A DNA stretch of 64,000 nt from Streptomyces sp. TLI_105 (GTDB lineage: Bacteria; Actinomycetota; Actinomycetes; Streptomycetales; Streptomycetaceae). A program made the position numbers and the translations under genes. Below, one piece after another: positions 27,730-37,589 of this stretch (position 1 is the stretch's first letter; every line of letters begins with the position of its first letter). The stretch spans positions 2,828,501 to 2,892,500 of the forward strand of contig NZ_FNSM01000001.1 of the NCBI RefSeq assembly GCF_900105415.1, in the 5' to 3' direction. Below the pieces are notes generated by a model. That model did not search any database. It saw nothing but the letters and a program-made list of their open reading frames with translations, and was not told where the DNA came from.

Positions 27730-30633
27730 TCAGCCGCCTGCCCCGGGCTTCTTGAGCTTCGCGCCGGCGTCCGCGGCCCGCTGGAGCGCCTGCTGAAGGT
27801 CCTCCTGGGCCTTGCCGTACGCGGTCCAGTCGCCCTTCTGCAGAGCCGCCTGGCCCGCGTCGTACGCCTTCTGGGCGTCGGCGATGGCCTGCTGGAGGGC
27901 GGCGTCGTTCGAGGCGGGCGGCTGGGTCGTGCCGGGCGGCTGCGTGGTGCCCGGCGGGGTCGTCGGCTGGGTCGGCGCCTCCACCCCGAAGACCGCGTTG
28001 AGCGCCTTGGTGAGGTTGTCCTCGAACACCGTGGTGTCCTTGGTCGTGTCGCCGTCCGGCTGGTCCGCGTCCACGTACGACACCGCGACCTTCTTCAGGA
28101 GCGGATAGAGCGCGTTGCGTCCCTGGGCGTACACCGGCTCCACGTACAGGAACCCGCCGTCCAGCGGCACGGTCAGCAGGTTGCCGTACTGGATGTCGGA
28201 GTCGGCGCCCTTCATGTCCCGGACGAAGGTGGCCACGGAGGGCAGACCGTTGAGCTTGCTCTGCACCTGGGCCGGGCCCGGCACGTCCTCGGTGACCCTC
28301 AGCAGTCTCAGCCGGCCGTACTCCTTGCTGGTGGCGTCGGCGTCGACCGCCATGAAGGCCCCCAGGTTGGGTCGCCCGTTCGGCGTGAACGTCGTCGTCA
28401 GCGAGAAGCGCTGCGCCGTGTCCCCGGGCATCTTCATGCTCAGGTAGTACGGCGGGACCGCGTTGCCGTCCTTGTTGGTGGGGTCGTCCGGCACCTGCCA
28501 GGCGTCCGAACCGCTGTAGAACTGCGCGGGGTCGGTGACGTGATAGCGGGTCAGCAGCTCGCGCTGCACCTTGAACATGTCCTGCGGGTAGCGCAGGTGG
28601 GCGAGCAGGTCGCCCTTGATCTCGGACTTCGGCTTGACGGTGTCCGGGAAGGCCTTCATCCAGGTCTTCAGGACCGGGTCCTGGGTGTCCCACTCGTAGA
28701 GCTTCACCGAGCCGTCGTAGGCGTCGACGGTGGCCTTGACCGAGTTGCGGATGTAGTTGACCTGGTTCTGCTGCGCGACGACCGTGCGCTGCTGGTTGCC
28801 GACGGTCAGCGAGTCGGCCGTGGTGTCGCCGAGCGTGGTGCGCGAGGCGTAGGGGTAGCCGTTGGTCGTGGTGTAGGCGTCGACGATCCACTGGATCCGG
28901 CCGTCGACGACCGCCGGGTAGGCGTCGCCGTCGATGGTCAGCCAGGGCGCGACGGCCTCGACGCGCTCCTTGGGCGTGCGGTTGTAGAGGATCCGCGAGC
29001 CCTCGCCGATGGCTCCCGAGTAGAGGATCTGCGGCTCGCTGAAGGCCACCGCGTACGCGGCGCGGTTGAAGGTGCTGGAGAGGCTGACGCCGCTCTTCTC
29101 CTTGTAGCTGGTGGTCTTCTCGCCGTTCTCCTCGTAGTCCAGCTCCTTCTGGGGGCCGCCCACGATCGAGTACTGGTCGGTCTTCTCGCCGTAGTAGATC
29201 CGCTGCTGGTACGTGCCCAGCGAGCCGGCCGTCGGCAGTCCGGACTCGGTGAAGACCGGGGAGCCGTTGGCGTCCGTCCGCGTGCCCGAGGCCAGGATCG
29301 CGCCGAAGCCGTGGGTGTAGGTGAAGTGGTCGTTGATCCAGTTCCGCTTCGGGATGCCCCGGATGTTCAGTTCGCGCAGGCCGACGACGGTGTCCTTGCC
29401 GTCGTAGCGGTCCACGTCCAGGGTGGTCGGGAACTGGTAGTACTTCCGCTCCTGCTCCAGCTGCTGGAACGTCGGCGACACGATGTTCGGGTCGAGCAGG
29501 CGGTAGCTGGCCGCCGTGTCGGCGTCCGCCCGCAGCTTGTCCTTGGCCTTGACCGTCGACTTCCCCGAGTAGTTCTCGGCCTTCGTCCCGTCGATCGCGT
29601 ACGCCTTGCGGGTCGCGTCGATGTTCTTCTGGATGTACGGCGCTTCCTTGGCCTGCTCGTTCGGCTGGACCTGGAACTTCTGCACGATGGCCGGGTACAG
29701 ACCGCCGATCAGGATCGCGGAGAGGACCATCAGACCGAAGCCGATCACCGGCAGCTGCCAGGTGCGGCGCCAGAGCGTCGCGAAGAACAGCAGCGCGCAG
29801 ATGACGGCGATGCAGAACAGGATGGTCTTCGCCGGCAGGTACGCGTTGGCGTCGACGTACCGCAGGCCCGTCCAGTTGCCCGTCGCCTTGAAGTCGCTCG
29901 ACTTCACCGCCAGGCCGTACCGGTCGAGCCAGTACGCCACGGCCTTGAGCGCGACGAAGAGGCCGAGCAGCACCGAGAGGTGGCCGGTGGCGGCGGCGGT
30001 GGCACGCGCGCCCGGGCTGGTGATCCGCAGCCCGCCGTACAGGTAGTGCGTGAGCGCGGCGGCGACCAGCGACAGGACGGCGGCGGCGAAGCCGAACGCG
30101 AGGAGGAAGCGGTACCAGGGCAGGTCGAAGGCGTAGAACGACACGTCGAGCCCGAACTGCGGGTCCTTCTGGCCGAACTTCACCCCGTTGACCCACATGA
30201 GCCAGGTGCGCCACTGGCCGGACGCGGAGGCGCCGGCGATCAGGGCCACCAGGGCGGTGACCGCGAGCAGCACCCACTTCTTGAAGGGGGCCAGACCCAT
30301 CCGGTACCGGTCGAGGCTCTGCTGCTCCAACGACATCGCGCTGAGCGGCGGCCGCAGCCGGTACGCCAGCCAGACGTTGAAGCCGACGGCGATCCCCATC
30401 AGCAGACCGAAGACCAGGAAGAGACCGATCTTGGTCCACAGGGTGGTGGTGAACACGGACGAGTACTCGACCGAGCGGTACCAGAGCCAGTCCGTCCAGA
30501 ACCCGGCGAACATCACGAACGCCATGGCCAGAACGGCCAGCACCCCGAGTGTCATGAGCAGGGTGCGGGCCCGCCGGGACGGCCGGCCGACTCTCATCCT
30601 CGGCCCGGACGGACCTTGGCCACGGTCCGGCAT
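27730..30633 (-). CDS. UPF0182-family large membrane protein
   Basis: A 967-residue protein. Seven or so membrane helices occupy residues about 20-310 ([11 protein letters not shown] and the [16 protein letters not shown] cytoplasmic loop are family marks), followed by a long extracytoplasmic domain of about 600 residues and a Pro/Thr-rich linker near 870-900 with a final Ala/Gln-rich coiled coil. UPF0182 is universal in actinobacteria but has no established function. The start ATG 30633 (MPDRGQG) is preferred over the in-frame 30702. Divergent from the PPA1309 gene. Confidence 0.9.
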   Translation of the reverse strand: MPDRGQGPSGPRMRVGRPSRRARTLLMTLGVLAVLAMAFVMFAGFWTDWLWYRSVEYSSVFTTTLWTKIGLFLVFGLLMGIAVGFNVWLAYRLRPPLSAMSLEQQSLDRYRMGLAPFKKWVLLAVTALVALIAGASASGQWRTWLMWVNGVKFGQKDPQFGLDVSFYAFDLPWYRFLLAFGFAAAVLSLVAAALTHYLYGGLRITSPGARATAAATGHLSVLLGLFVALKAVAYWLDRYGLAVKSSDFKATGNWTGLRYVDANAYLPAKTILFCIAVICALLFFATLWRRTWQLPVIGFGLMVLSAILIGGLYPAIVQKFQVQPNEQAKEAPYIQKNIDATRKAYAIDGTKAENYSGKSTVKAKDKLRADADTAASYRLLDPNIVSPTFQQLEQERKYYQFPTTLDVDRYDGKDTVVGLRELNIRGIPKRNWINDHFTYTHGFGAILASGTRTDANGSPVFTESGLPTAGSLGTYQQRIYYGEKTDQYSIVGGPQKELDYEENGEKTTSYKEKSGVSLSSTFNRAAYAVAFSEPQILYSGAIGEGSRILYNRTPKERVEAVAPWLTIDGDAYPAVVDGRIQWIVDAYTTTNGYPYASRTTLGDTTADSLTVGNQQRTVVAQQNQVNYIRNSVKATVDAYDGSVKLYEWDTQDPVLKTWMKAFPDTVKPKSEIKGDLLAHLRYPQDMFKVQRELLTRYHVTDPAQFYSGSDAWQVPDDPTNKDGNAVPPYYLSMKMPGDTAQRFSLTTTFTPNGRPNLGAFMAVDADATSKEYGRLRLLRVTEDVPGPAQVQSKLNGLPSVATFVRDMKGADSDIQYGNLLTVPLDGGFLYVEPVYAQGRNALYPLLKKVAVSYVDADQPDGDTTKDTTVFEDNLTKALNAVFGVEAPTQPTTPPGTTQPPGTTQPPASNDAALQQAIADAQKAYDAGQAALQKGDWTAYGKAQEDLQQALQRAADAGAKLKKPGAGG

Positions 30634-30768
30634 CTGGAAAGCCAACGTGCGCCCCTCGATGTTGATGCGTCTGAAAGCAGGCCCCGCGATCGTAGAGCCC
30701 ACTGGTGCAACTTACTGAGGCTTTACCTAGTTCCCGTCTTCCGGGGAAGAGGAGGCAGGATATTGGTC

Positions 30769-31320
30769 ATGTCCAACCTTTCCCCCTCCGGCCCGGCCAT
30801 GGCCGCGAGCCCCCTCACCCGCGCGGTGCTCGAGATCGACGAGTACGCGTCGGGCCTCGGCTGGGACCAGCCCGCCCGCCTGTTCGCCCTGGTCGACACC
30901 GCACGGCTGCGCGCCCAGGAGCCCAAGCTCGCCTCCCAGCTCGGCCTGGGCGACGACGCCACCGCCTACACCCCCATCGAGCAGGACAAGCTGCCCCGCG
31001 GCAAGGCCCTCGACGAGTTCCTCGGCACGATCGCCTGGCCCGCCGCCGTGGTCGGCTGCGCCCTGACCGTGGAGCGGCTCATGCTGCCTCCGTCGGCCGA
31101 GGCCCAGGTCCCGCAGGGCCTGAACGAGAAGCAGCTCGCCAAGTGGGTCGCCGGGCACCCGGACCGCCAGGAGGTCCGGATGACCGTGGCGGTGCTGCGG
31201 AACGGCAAGCGCGAGGCGGCGATCCGGCTGCGCGAGAAGGACTCCCCGACCGAGGTGCTGACCGGCCCCGACCTGGTGCCGGGCCTCGCCGAGGCGCTGG
31301 CGGCGACCTTCGAGAGCTGA
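30769..31320 (+). CDS. PPA1309-family conserved protein
   Basis: A 183-residue cytoplasmic protein of the actinobacterial PPA1309 family: VLEIDEYASGLGWDQPARLFALVDT at the start and a VTxAVLRxGxREAAIRLR region in the C-terminal half. No catalytic motif is visible and the role is unknown. A GAGGAGG precedes ATG 30769. It faces the UPF0182 gene, a pairing common in this group of bacteria. Confidence 0.82.
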   Translation: MSNLSPSGPAMAASPLTRAVLEIDEYASGLGWDQPARLFALVDTARLRAQEPKLASQLGLGDDATAYTPIEQDKLPRGKALDEFLGTIAWPAAVVGCALTVERLMLPPSAEAQVPQGLNEKQLAKWVAGHPDRQEVRMTVAVLRNGKREAAIRLREKDSPTEVLTGPDLVPGLAEALAATFES

Positions 31321-31363
31321 GCCGTTCCGGTACGGCTTCGAGAGCCGAGCTCCTTACGAGGAG

Positions 31364-31394
31364 AGGGGCGCCCGGTCGGTGACCGGGCGCCCCT
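31364..31394. terminator. Bidirectional terminator
   Basis: A 14-bp perfect stem (31364-31377 with 31381-31394), extended outward with a 2-nt bulge, between converging genes. Confidence 0.82.
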
Positions 31395-31412
31395 CCTCGT
31401 ACGCGCGCGTGC

Positions 31413-32501
31413 TCAGCTCTTCGAGCAGCTCGGCAGCGACTTCGTGTCGCCCTTGCGGAGCTTCTCCAGCGACTTCGTGGCGTCGTCGATGGTGTCGACC
31501 TTGATCAGGGTGAGCCCGTCGGGCGTGTCGGCGGCGGCCGCCTCGCAGTTGTCGGCCGGCGTGAGGAAGTACTCGGCGCCCGCGTTCCGCGCGCCGACCA
31601 GCTTCATCTCGATGCCGCCGATCGGGCCGACCTCGCCCTTGTCGTCGATGGTGCCGGTGCCGGCGATGAACCGGCCCTCGGTGAGGCTCTCCGGGGTGAG
31701 CTTGTCGACGATGCCGAGGGCGAACATCAGACCGGCGCTGGGGCCGCCGACGTCGGCCAGGTTGATGTCGATCGTGAACGGGAAGACGTGGTCGGTGCCG
31801 GCCTGGATGCCCACGACGGCCCGGTCGCCCTCCTCGGACGTGGTGGTCGTGACGACCACCTTCCGGGTGACGGTGGGCTCCTTGTGGGCCTTCTCGGCGG
31901 CGGCCGCCTCCTTGGCGGGGACGATCGTGAACTCGACGTCCTGGCCGGGCTTCCGCTTCGTCACCTGCTTGGCGACGTCACCCTGCTCCTTGACCGGCAC
32001 GCCGTCGACGGCCTTGATGACGTCCCCGGCGTGCAGCTTGCCCTCGGCCGGGGCGCCCTTGACGACGGTCGCGACGACGACCCGGGCGACCACCGGGATG
32101 CCCAGCTCCCCGAGGGCCGCCACCTTGGCGCTCTCCTGCGACTGGGTGAACTCCTCGGCGTTCTCCTGGCTCGACTCCTCCTCGGTCTTGCCGTCCGGGT
32201 AGAGGGTGTCGTGCGGCACCACCACGTTGTCGTGGGCCAGCCATCCGTAGACGGCCTCGACGGCGTTCATCCTGTAGTCCGCGCTGGTGACGCGGACCGT
32301 CGTCATGTTGAGGTGACCGTCGGTCGGGTAGGTCTTGCGCCCGGAGATCTGAAGGACCGGTTCTCCCCTGGCCTCGCCGAGGGTGTTGACCGTGGGGCCC
32401 GGGCTCATCTCCGCGTACGGCACCGGGATCAGGACGCCCGCGATGAGCAGACAGATCAGGACCAGGGTGGAGGCGAGCATCGTCGCGGTGCGGCGTGGCA
32501 T
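31413..32501 (-). CDS. PDZ and Lon-type (S16) secreted/membrane protease, YlbL-like
   Basis: A 362-residue protein with one N-terminal membrane anchor (about 8-28), a PDZ domain (about 135-205, GKLHAGDVIKAVDG) and a C-terminal Lon-like proteolytic domain. The catalytic Ser lies in GGPSAGLMFALGIVD and the Lys in GGIEMKLVGAR, so the dyad is complete. The active site faces outward. Homologues such as YlbL take part in envelope protein turnover; the substrate is unknown. Confidence 0.87.
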   Translation of the reverse strand: MPRRTATMLASTLVLICLLIAGVLIPVPYAEMSPGPTVNTLGEARGEPVLQISGRKTYPTDGHLNMTTVRVTSADYRMNAVEAVYGWLAHDNVVVPHDTLYPDGKTEEESSQENAEEFTQSQESAKVAALGELGIPVVARVVVATVVKGAPAEGKLHAGDVIKAVDGVPVKEQGDVAKQVTKRKPGQDVEFTIVPAKEAAAAEKAHKEPTVTRKVVVTTTTSEEGDRAVVGIQAGTDHVFPFTIDINLADVGGPSAGLMFALGIVDKLTPESLTEGRFIAGTGTIDDKGEVGPIGGIEMKLVGARNAGAEYFLTPADNCEAAAADTPDGLTLIKVDTIDDATKSLEKLRKGDTKSLPSCSKS

Positions 32502-32567
32502 GGAACGACAGTACGGGACCCGCCTGTGGGTGCACCCGTGGGGCGGTCCGTACGAGGCGGCCCCTCG

Positions 32568-32813
32568 TCAGCCGGACGGCGAGGTGGTGACGGCGGAGGC
32601 CGTCGCGGCCGGTTCGCGCTCGGCACGAGCGGAATCAGTACGAGCGGAATCGGCGATCGCGGTGTGGGACCGCTCCATGGCGTCCCGGAAGCGCGCATAG
32701 CCGGCGAGTTCCGCCACGTCGCCTATGGTCTTGTTCCTCGAAGCCCAGCTTCCCCATATCGCCGCGCCGACGACTGCGAAAAGCGGAATCAGCAACCAAG
32801 CCAGCGCTGCCAT
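32568..32813 (-). CDS. Small single-span membrane protein
   Basis: An 81-residue protein with one N-terminal helix (residues 3-23, LAWLLIPLFAVVGAAIWGSW) and a charged, then Ala/Thr-rich tail. GGGAGG lies before ATG 32813. It is probably a conserved Streptomyces protein, function unknown. The DNA from 32814 to 32942 shows no gene. Confidence 0.7.
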   Translation of the reverse strand: MAALAWLLIPLFAVVGAAIWGSWASRNKTIGDVAELAGYARFRDAMERSHTAIADSARTDSARAEREPAATASAVTTSPSG

Positions 32814-32942
32814 CCCGACCTCCCATCCCCAGTGAGTTGATCAGCAGACTGTCTCATCTGTGAGGTCAACGCTCACCCTTGGGGGCCGGTTACGCAAATC
32901 GGGCGTTCGACTACACCCTGTCGGCGCGCCGCCTTGCCGCCC

Positions 32943-33404
32943 CTAGCAGGCCCCCACCCATTCTTCGGTGCCGTCCGAGAACTTCTGGTGCTTCCAGATG
33001 GGGACCTCGTGCTTGAGGTCGTCGATGAGTTTCCGGCAGGCCTCGAAGGCCTCGCCGCGGTGGGGACAGGAGACGGCGACGACGACCGCGAGGTCGCCGA
33101 CGCGCAGGTCGCCGACGCGGTGGACGGCGGCCAGGGCACGGACCGGGTAGTTCGCGACGACCTTCTCGGCGACGCGGCGCAGCTCCGCCTCGGCGCTCGG
33201 ATGACAGGAGTACCCCAGCGCGTCGACGTCCGCGCCGCCGTCGTGGTTGCGCACGGTGCCGACGAAGAGGGTGGTGCCGCCGGCGGCGTCGTCTCCGACG
33301 GCCTGGAAGACCTCGTCGACCGAGAGCGGGGTGTCACGGATCGCGAGCAGCTTGATCGGGTCGTCCGCGACCTGCTCGCCGGGGTGGTCGTGCGTCTGCG
33401 CCAT
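32943..33404 (-). CDS. moaE: Molybdopterin synthase catalytic subunit MoaE
   Basis: A 153-residue MoaE, which inserts sulfur into precursor Z to make molybdopterin together with thiocarboxylated MoaD. FVGTVRNHDGGADVDALGY, the SCPHRGEAFEACRKLID helix and the active-site Lys of PIWKHQKFSDG are present. ATG 33404 is preferred over an in-frame start six codons upstream. moaD is not in this window. Confidence 0.93.
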   Translation of the reverse strand: MAQTHDHPGEQVADDPIKLLAIRDTPLSVDEVFQAVGDDAAGGTTLFVGTVRNHDGGADVDALGYSCHPSAEAELRRVAEKVVANYPVRALAAVHRVGDLRVGDLAVVVAVSCPHRGEAFEACRKLIDDLKHEVPIWKHQKFSDGTEEWVGAC

Positions 33405-33463
33405 GAGCCCATGGTGCCGCACGGCTCCGACATCCGGTCAAGGGACCTTTCGACCTGTGGACG

Positions 33464-33484
33464 GGACCCTCCGTAGGAGGGTCC
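33464..33484 (-). terminator. Terminator after the SDR gene
   Basis: A 9-bp stem GGACCCTCC / GGAGGGTCC with a GTA loop, 12 bp past the stop on the minus strand. Confidence 0.7.
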
Positions 33485-33496
33485 TACAAGCCGTCG

Positions 33497-34606
33497 CTAC
33501 AGCCCGCGCCGCTTCCGCATCTGGCGCACCAGCGCCGCCGTGCCGAGCAGCGCCACCGTCGCTCCGGCCGCTCCCGCCGCCGTCGCGTCCTTGCGGCCCA
33601 GGCGGCGGCCGGCGACCGTGTGACGGCCCTCGACCTCCTCCAGGAGCGCGGCGAGGACCTCCTCGTTCGTCCACTTGGGGCGCCAGCCGGCGTCGTGCAG
33701 GCGTCCGACGCTCACCACCCAGGGGTGCATGGTGTAGGCGAGGTCGCCCGCCGGGGACGGGGTGAGGCCGATCCGGTGGAGGCGGGCCGCCGTGCCGAGG
33801 GCCACTGCGGAGGGCAGCTCCATGCGCCGGATCCCGGAGAGCTCCTCGACCTCCTCCTGTTCGAGCCAGCCCTCGCAGCCGACCGCGAACTCCCCGTCGA
33901 CCTTCTCCAGGGCCGCGTACTCCAGGGCGCTCACCAGGTCCTCGACGTGGCAGAACTGCCAGGTGGGCCGGGACCCGGCGACGACGAGCAGCCGGGGCGA
34001 CTCGAAGTAGCGGGTCAGCGCCGTGTCCGTACCGCCCACGAGGACGGCCGGGCGGACGACGGTGACGTTCAGGCCGGGGTGCGCGCGGGGGGCGCGGCGG
34101 CCGAGGCGCTCGATCTCCAGCATGTCGCCGACGCCGGTGGCCTCCGCCGTCGCCCTGAGCTCGGCGTCCTCGGAGAGCGGGATGTCGTTGTCGGGCAGGG
34201 CGCCGTAGACCATGGCGGAGGTGCAGAGCACCACCCGGTGGACCCCGGCCGCGGCGGCGGCGGTGAGCACGGTCTGCGTGCCGCGCACGTTGTAGGCCGT
34301 TCGGGCGGCGGGGTCGGTCTCCAGGTCGAGGTCGACGGCGAGGTGCACGACGACGTCCGCGCCGCGCAGCTTCTCGGCGATGGCCGGATCGCGCACGTCG
34401 AGGATGTGCCACTGCGCCTCCTCGACCTCGCCGCGGCGCTCGTCGATGGCGACGACCCGCTTGATCTCCTCGGAGGCGGCGAGGCGCCTGGTGAGCAGGT
34501 CACCGACGCCGGAAGCGGCACCGGTGACCGCGACGACGGGGCCGCGCACGGCGGACCGGGTTGAGGGGTTTCGCGCTCCGCGAACCTGTGGATCTGGGGA
34601 ACTCAC
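33497..34606 (-). CDS. NAD-dependent epimerase/SDR-family protein
   Basis: A 369-residue extended short-chain dehydrogenase. The Rossmann motif is a variant, VTGAASGVGDLLTRRL (about residues 21-36), followed by VVHLAVD and the SAMVYGALPD region where the catalytic Tyr of YxxxK would lie; the Lys is not conserved, so catalysis is doubtful. The tail has a hydrophobic stretch (about 345-358) followed by RQMRKRRGL, suggesting a C-terminal membrane anchor. GTG 34606, with GGAGA upstream, is preferred over earlier in-frame starts. Function unknown. Confidence 0.78.
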   Translation of the reverse strand: MSSPDPQVRGARNPSTRSAVRGPVVAVTGAASGVGDLLTRRLAASEEIKRVVAIDERRGEVEEAQWHILDVRDPAIAEKLRGADVVVHLAVDLDLETDPAARTAYNVRGTQTVLTAAAAAGVHRVVLCTSAMVYGALPDNDIPLSEDAELRATAEATGVGDMLEIERLGRRAPRAHPGLNVTVVRPAVLVGGTDTALTRYFESPRLLVVAGSRPTWQFCHVEDLVSALEYAALEKVDGEFAVGCEGWLEQEEVEELSGIRRMELPSAVALGTAARLHRIGLTPSPAGDLAYTMHPWVVSVGRLHDAGWRPKWTNEEVLAALLEEVEGRHTVAGRRLGRKDATAAGAAGATVALLGTAALVRQMRKRRGL

Positions 34607-34820
34607 CGGGCGTCTCCAGCGGTTGTCTTCAGTACGCACGCGCATGACGCGTACGGACCAGGTGGCGTCCATCCTGCCGCAGGGCACGGCCCGGCGGAGC
34701 ACCGAGCCCATTTCCGGCCCGGATGTCTACGCTGGTGGTGTGCGGGGCCTGTCTGGACAGGCCCTGGTCGGGCAGTCGCCGTCGGCAGGAGGCCGGCGGC
34801 CCTACGAGCCGAGGAAACCT

Positions 34821-36242
34821 GTGAGTGACACCCCATTCGGATTCGGCCTTCCGCCGGAGGAGCCGGAGAACGGCGACGAGGGCAAGAAGAAGGACCCCGC
34901 CGGAGGTGGCCAGGGGTCCGGTGGCAACCCGTTCGGTGCGAACCCGTTCGGCTTCGGCGGGCTGCCCGGCATGGGCGGTCCCGGTGGCGCGGACAATCCG
35001 TTCGCCGCGATGTTCGGCTCCCTGAACCCCAACGATCTGGGCGCGGCCTTCCAGCAGCTCGGGCAGATGCTGAGCTACGAGGGCGGTCCCGTGAACTGGG
35101 ACATGGCCAAGCAGATCGCGCGCCAGGTGGTGGCCCAGGGCACCGCCGACGGCACCAAGGACGCCAGTGTGGGCCCGGCCGAGAAGTCGGCGGTCGAGGA
35201 GGCCCTGCGCCTGGCCGACCTGTGGCTGGACCAGGTCACCTCGCTGCCCTCGGGCGCGGGCACGGCCGTGGCGTGGAGCCGCGCGGAGTGGGTCGAGGCG
35301 ACGCTGCCGGCGTGGCAGAAGCTCGTGGACCCGGTCGCCGAGCGGGTCGGCTCGGCGATGGGCGACGTCCTGCCGGAGGAGATGCAGGCCATGGCCGGCC
35401 CGCTGATCGGCATGATGCGCTCCATGGGCGGCGCCATGTTCGGCCAGCAGATCGGGCAGGCCGTGGGCGCGCTCGCCGGTGAGGTCGTCGGCTCGACGGA
35501 CGTCGGTCTGCCACTGGGCCCGGCCGGGCGTGCCGCGCTGCTGCCGCTGAACATCGAGGCCTTCGGCAAGGACCTGGGCGTGCCCTCGGACGAGGTGCGG
35601 CTCTACCTGGCCCTGCGCGAGGCCGCGCACCAGCGTCTCTTCGCGCACGTGCCGTGGCTGCGGGCGCACCTCTTCGGCGCGGTCGAGGGGTACGCGCGCG
35701 GGATCAAGGTCGACACCTCGAAGCTGGAGGAGGCCGTCGGGCAGCTCGACCCGACGCACCCGGAGCAGCTGCAGGAGGCGCTCCAGCAGGGCATGTTCCA
35801 GCCGGAGGACACCCCGGAGCAGAAGGCGGCCCTGGCCCGTCTCGAGACGGCGCTCGCGCTGGTCGAGGGCTGGGTGGACGCGGTGGTCCACGAGGCCGCC
35901 AAGCCTCGGCTGACCTCGGCGGACGCGCTGCGCGAGACGCTGCGCCGGCGCCGGGCCTCGGGTGGTCCCGCCGAGCAGACCTTCGCGACCCTGATCGGTC
36001 TGGAGCTGCGTCCGCGGCGGCTGCGGGACGCGGCGCGCCTGTGGGCCTCGCTCACGGACGCGCGCGGGGTCGACGGCCGGGACGGGCTGTGGGAGCACCC
36101 GGACATGCTGCCGACGGCGACGGACCTGGACGACCCCGACGGCTTCGTGCACCGTGAGCACCTCGACTTCTCCGAGCTGGACAAGATGCTCGGCGAGGCG
36201 GCCAGGGGCGAGGCACCGGAAGACGAGGACGGCAAGGAGTGA
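34821..36242 (+). CDS. Zincin-like metalloprotease of the DUF2342 family
   Basis: A 473-residue protein typical of actinobacteria. A Gly/Pro/Phe-rich disordered head (about 1-65) precedes the helical domain. The family's putative zinc site REAAHQRLFAHVPW lies near residue 258-271, with the first His of HExxH replaced by Arg. Databases often call it zinc-dependent metalloprotease or coenzyme F420-associated protein; neither activity is shown. GTG 34821 has GAGGAA upstream. The stop overlaps the Nudix start (GTGA). Confidence 0.82.
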   Translation: MSDTPFGFGLPPEEPENGDEGKKKDPAGGGQGSGGNPFGANPFGFGGLPGMGGPGGADNPFAAMFGSLNPNDLGAAFQQLGQMLSYEGGPVNWDMAKQIARQVVAQGTADGTKDASVGPAEKSAVEEALRLADLWLDQVTSLPSGAGTAVAWSRAEWVEATLPAWQKLVDPVAERVGSAMGDVLPEEMQAMAGPLIGMMRSMGGAMFGQQIGQAVGALAGEVVGSTDVGLPLGPAGRAALLPLNIEAFGKDLGVPSDEVRLYLALREAAHQRLFAHVPWLRAHLFGAVEGYARGIKVDTSKLEEAVGQLDPTHPEQLQEALQQGMFQPEDTPEQKAALARLETALALVEGWVDAVVHEAAKPRLTSADALRETLRRRRASGGPAEQTFATLIGLELRPRRLRDAARLWASLTDARGVDGRDGLWEHPDMLPTATDLDDPDGFVHREHLDFSELDKMLGEAARGEAPEDEDGKE

Positions 36243-36763
36243 CCCTGCACGACGACGCGGTCCTCGTACTGAAGGGGTACGAGGACCAGCCGGAGCTGCG
36301 CGACGTCTACCTGGACCATCTCGCCCGGCATCCGGACGGCATGTACAAGCCCTGCGAGGCCGGGCATCTGACCTCCAGCGCGCTGGTGGTCGACCCTTCG
36401 CGGGGGCGGGTCCTGCTGACCCTGCACAAGAAGCTGGGCATGTGGCTCCAGATGGGTGGCCACTGCGAGCCGGGCGACCCGACGGTGGAGGCGGCGGCGC
36501 TGCGCGAGGCGACCGAGGAGTCCGGCATCGCGGGTCTCGGCCTGCTGCCGGGCGGTCCGGTGCGGCTGGACCGGCATCCGATCCCGGCGCCCTGCCACTG
36601 GCATCTGGACGTGCAGTACGCGGCGCTCGCCCCGGCGGACGCGGTGGCGGAGATCAGTGACGAGTCGCTGGACCTGCGCTGGTTCGCGTACGACGAGGTG
36701 GCCTCGGTGGCCGACACGTCGGTGGTGGAGCTGCTGAAGGGCACGCTGGCGCGGCTGGCGTGA
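36239..36763 (+). CDS. Nudix hydrolase
   Basis: A 174-residue Nudix protein. The Nudix helix is recognisable (GGHCEPGDPTVEAAALREAT, then EESG) but has Asp in place of the first Glu and one extra residue before REAxEE; the metal-binding EE pair is intact. An N-terminal segment of about 45 residues precedes the fold. It hydrolyses a nucleoside-diphosphate-linked compound, unknown here. Translationally coupled to the DUF2342 gene by a 4-bp overlap. Confidence 0.88.
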   Translation: MTLHDDAVLVLKGYEDQPELRDVYLDHLARHPDGMYKPCEAGHLTSSALVVDPSRGRVLLTLHKKLGMWLQMGGHCEPGDPTVEAAALREATEESGIAGLGLLPGGPVRLDRHPIPAPCHWHLDVQYAALAPADAVAEISDESLDLRWFAYDEVASVADTSVVELLKGTLARLA

Positions 36764-36767
36764 GCAT

Positions 36768-36806
36768 GGCTGAGGGGCGGTCTCCGGTGGAGACCGCCCC
36801 TCAGCC
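36768..36806. terminator. Bidirectional terminator
   Basis: A perfect 18-bp stem (36768-36785 with 36789-36806) with a GGT loop between the Nudix gene and the converging AIM24 operon. Confidence 0.87.
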
Positions 36807-36814
36807 GTGGGTGC

Positions 36815-37570
36815 TCAGTTCCAGGCGTTGTTCTGGTTCTGGGCGTGGGAGCCGTGCTGGCCGGCGCCGAACTGGGCGGCGATGCCCTGTCCGATGGCCG
36901 CGTGCTGCGGGGGCATGACCTCGCTCGGCTGGACGAGCGCGAAGCCCTGGCCGAGGAAGCTGAGCTCCCAGCCCTCGCCCGTGTCGCCACGGCGGCGGCG
37001 GACGCTGGAGTTGGTCGTCTGCGCCTGCATCTGGACGCGCAGCCCGGTGGACCAGGCGACGATCGCGTCCGCGTCGACGCTGACGTACTTCTCGGGCGTG
37101 ACCTGCATCATCAGCGGCTGCCCGGAGGTCATGAGGGCGACCTTGCCGCGGCCGGAGATGTTGAGCTGGTACTTGCCGGAGCCGGAGACGCCGTACTGGC
37201 TGTCGACGGCGATGACCTCGGTGTGGAGGGTCGAGTCGAGCGCCAGGACGTAGGCGCTGTCGACGGTCAGGCCGTCCTGCTCGACCTCCACGATGTGGAC
37301 GTACTGGGCGAGGTTGGCGAAGTAGACCGTGCCCTGGCCGGAGCAGCGCATCAGGTCCAGGCCCTCACCGGTGCGGGCCTGGGCCCGGCGCTGGCTGGGG
37401 GTCTGGTACTCGCCGTCGAAGTCGACGAGTCCCTGGTACGCGACCATGGCGCCCTTGCGGGCGAGGACGTCGTCCTGCCCGGTCAGGCTGACCCGCAGGA
37501 GCTGCGGGTTCTGGATGACGTACCGCTCCTGGCTCTGCTGTTCGGCGTGGTTGAAAAGCGGGCTCTGCAT
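36815..37570 (-). CDS. AIM24-family protein (third of three)
   Basis: A 251-residue beta-rich protein of the AIM24/TIGR00266 family. It has the family's RKGAMVAYQG, LMRCSGQGTVYFA, YVLALDSTLH and GLRVQMQAQ strands, and SFLGQGFALVQPS near the end. A Gln/Asn/His-rich tail of about 30 residues follows. No signal peptide is seen. The family forms a double-stranded beta-helix; molecular function is unknown. It starts 19 bp after the preceding AIM24 gene stop. Confidence 0.87.
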   Translation of the reverse strand: MQSPLFNHAEQQSQERYVIQNPQLLRVSLTGQDDVLARKGAMVAYQGLVDFDGEYQTPSQRRAQARTGEGLDLMRCSGQGTVYFANLAQYVHIVEVEQDGLTVDSAYVLALDSTLHTEVIAVDSQYGVSGSGKYQLNISGRGKVALMTSGQPLMMQVTPEKYVSVDADAIVAWSTGLRVQMQAQTTNSSVRRRRGDTGEGWELSFLGQGFALVQPSEVMPPQHAAIGQGIAAQFGAGQHGSHAQNQNNAWN

Positions 37571-37589
37571 GGTGTGTTCTCGCTCCCCC

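Noticed and set aside
27688..30768. The long in-frame extension upstream of the PPA1309 gene
   Set aside because: It is antisense to the UPF0182 gene; the true start at 30769 has a ribosome site and family N-terminus.
33497..34606. Active sugar-nucleotide epimerase
   Set aside because: The YxxxK pair cannot be seen and the Rossmann glycines vary, so only fold membership is claimed.
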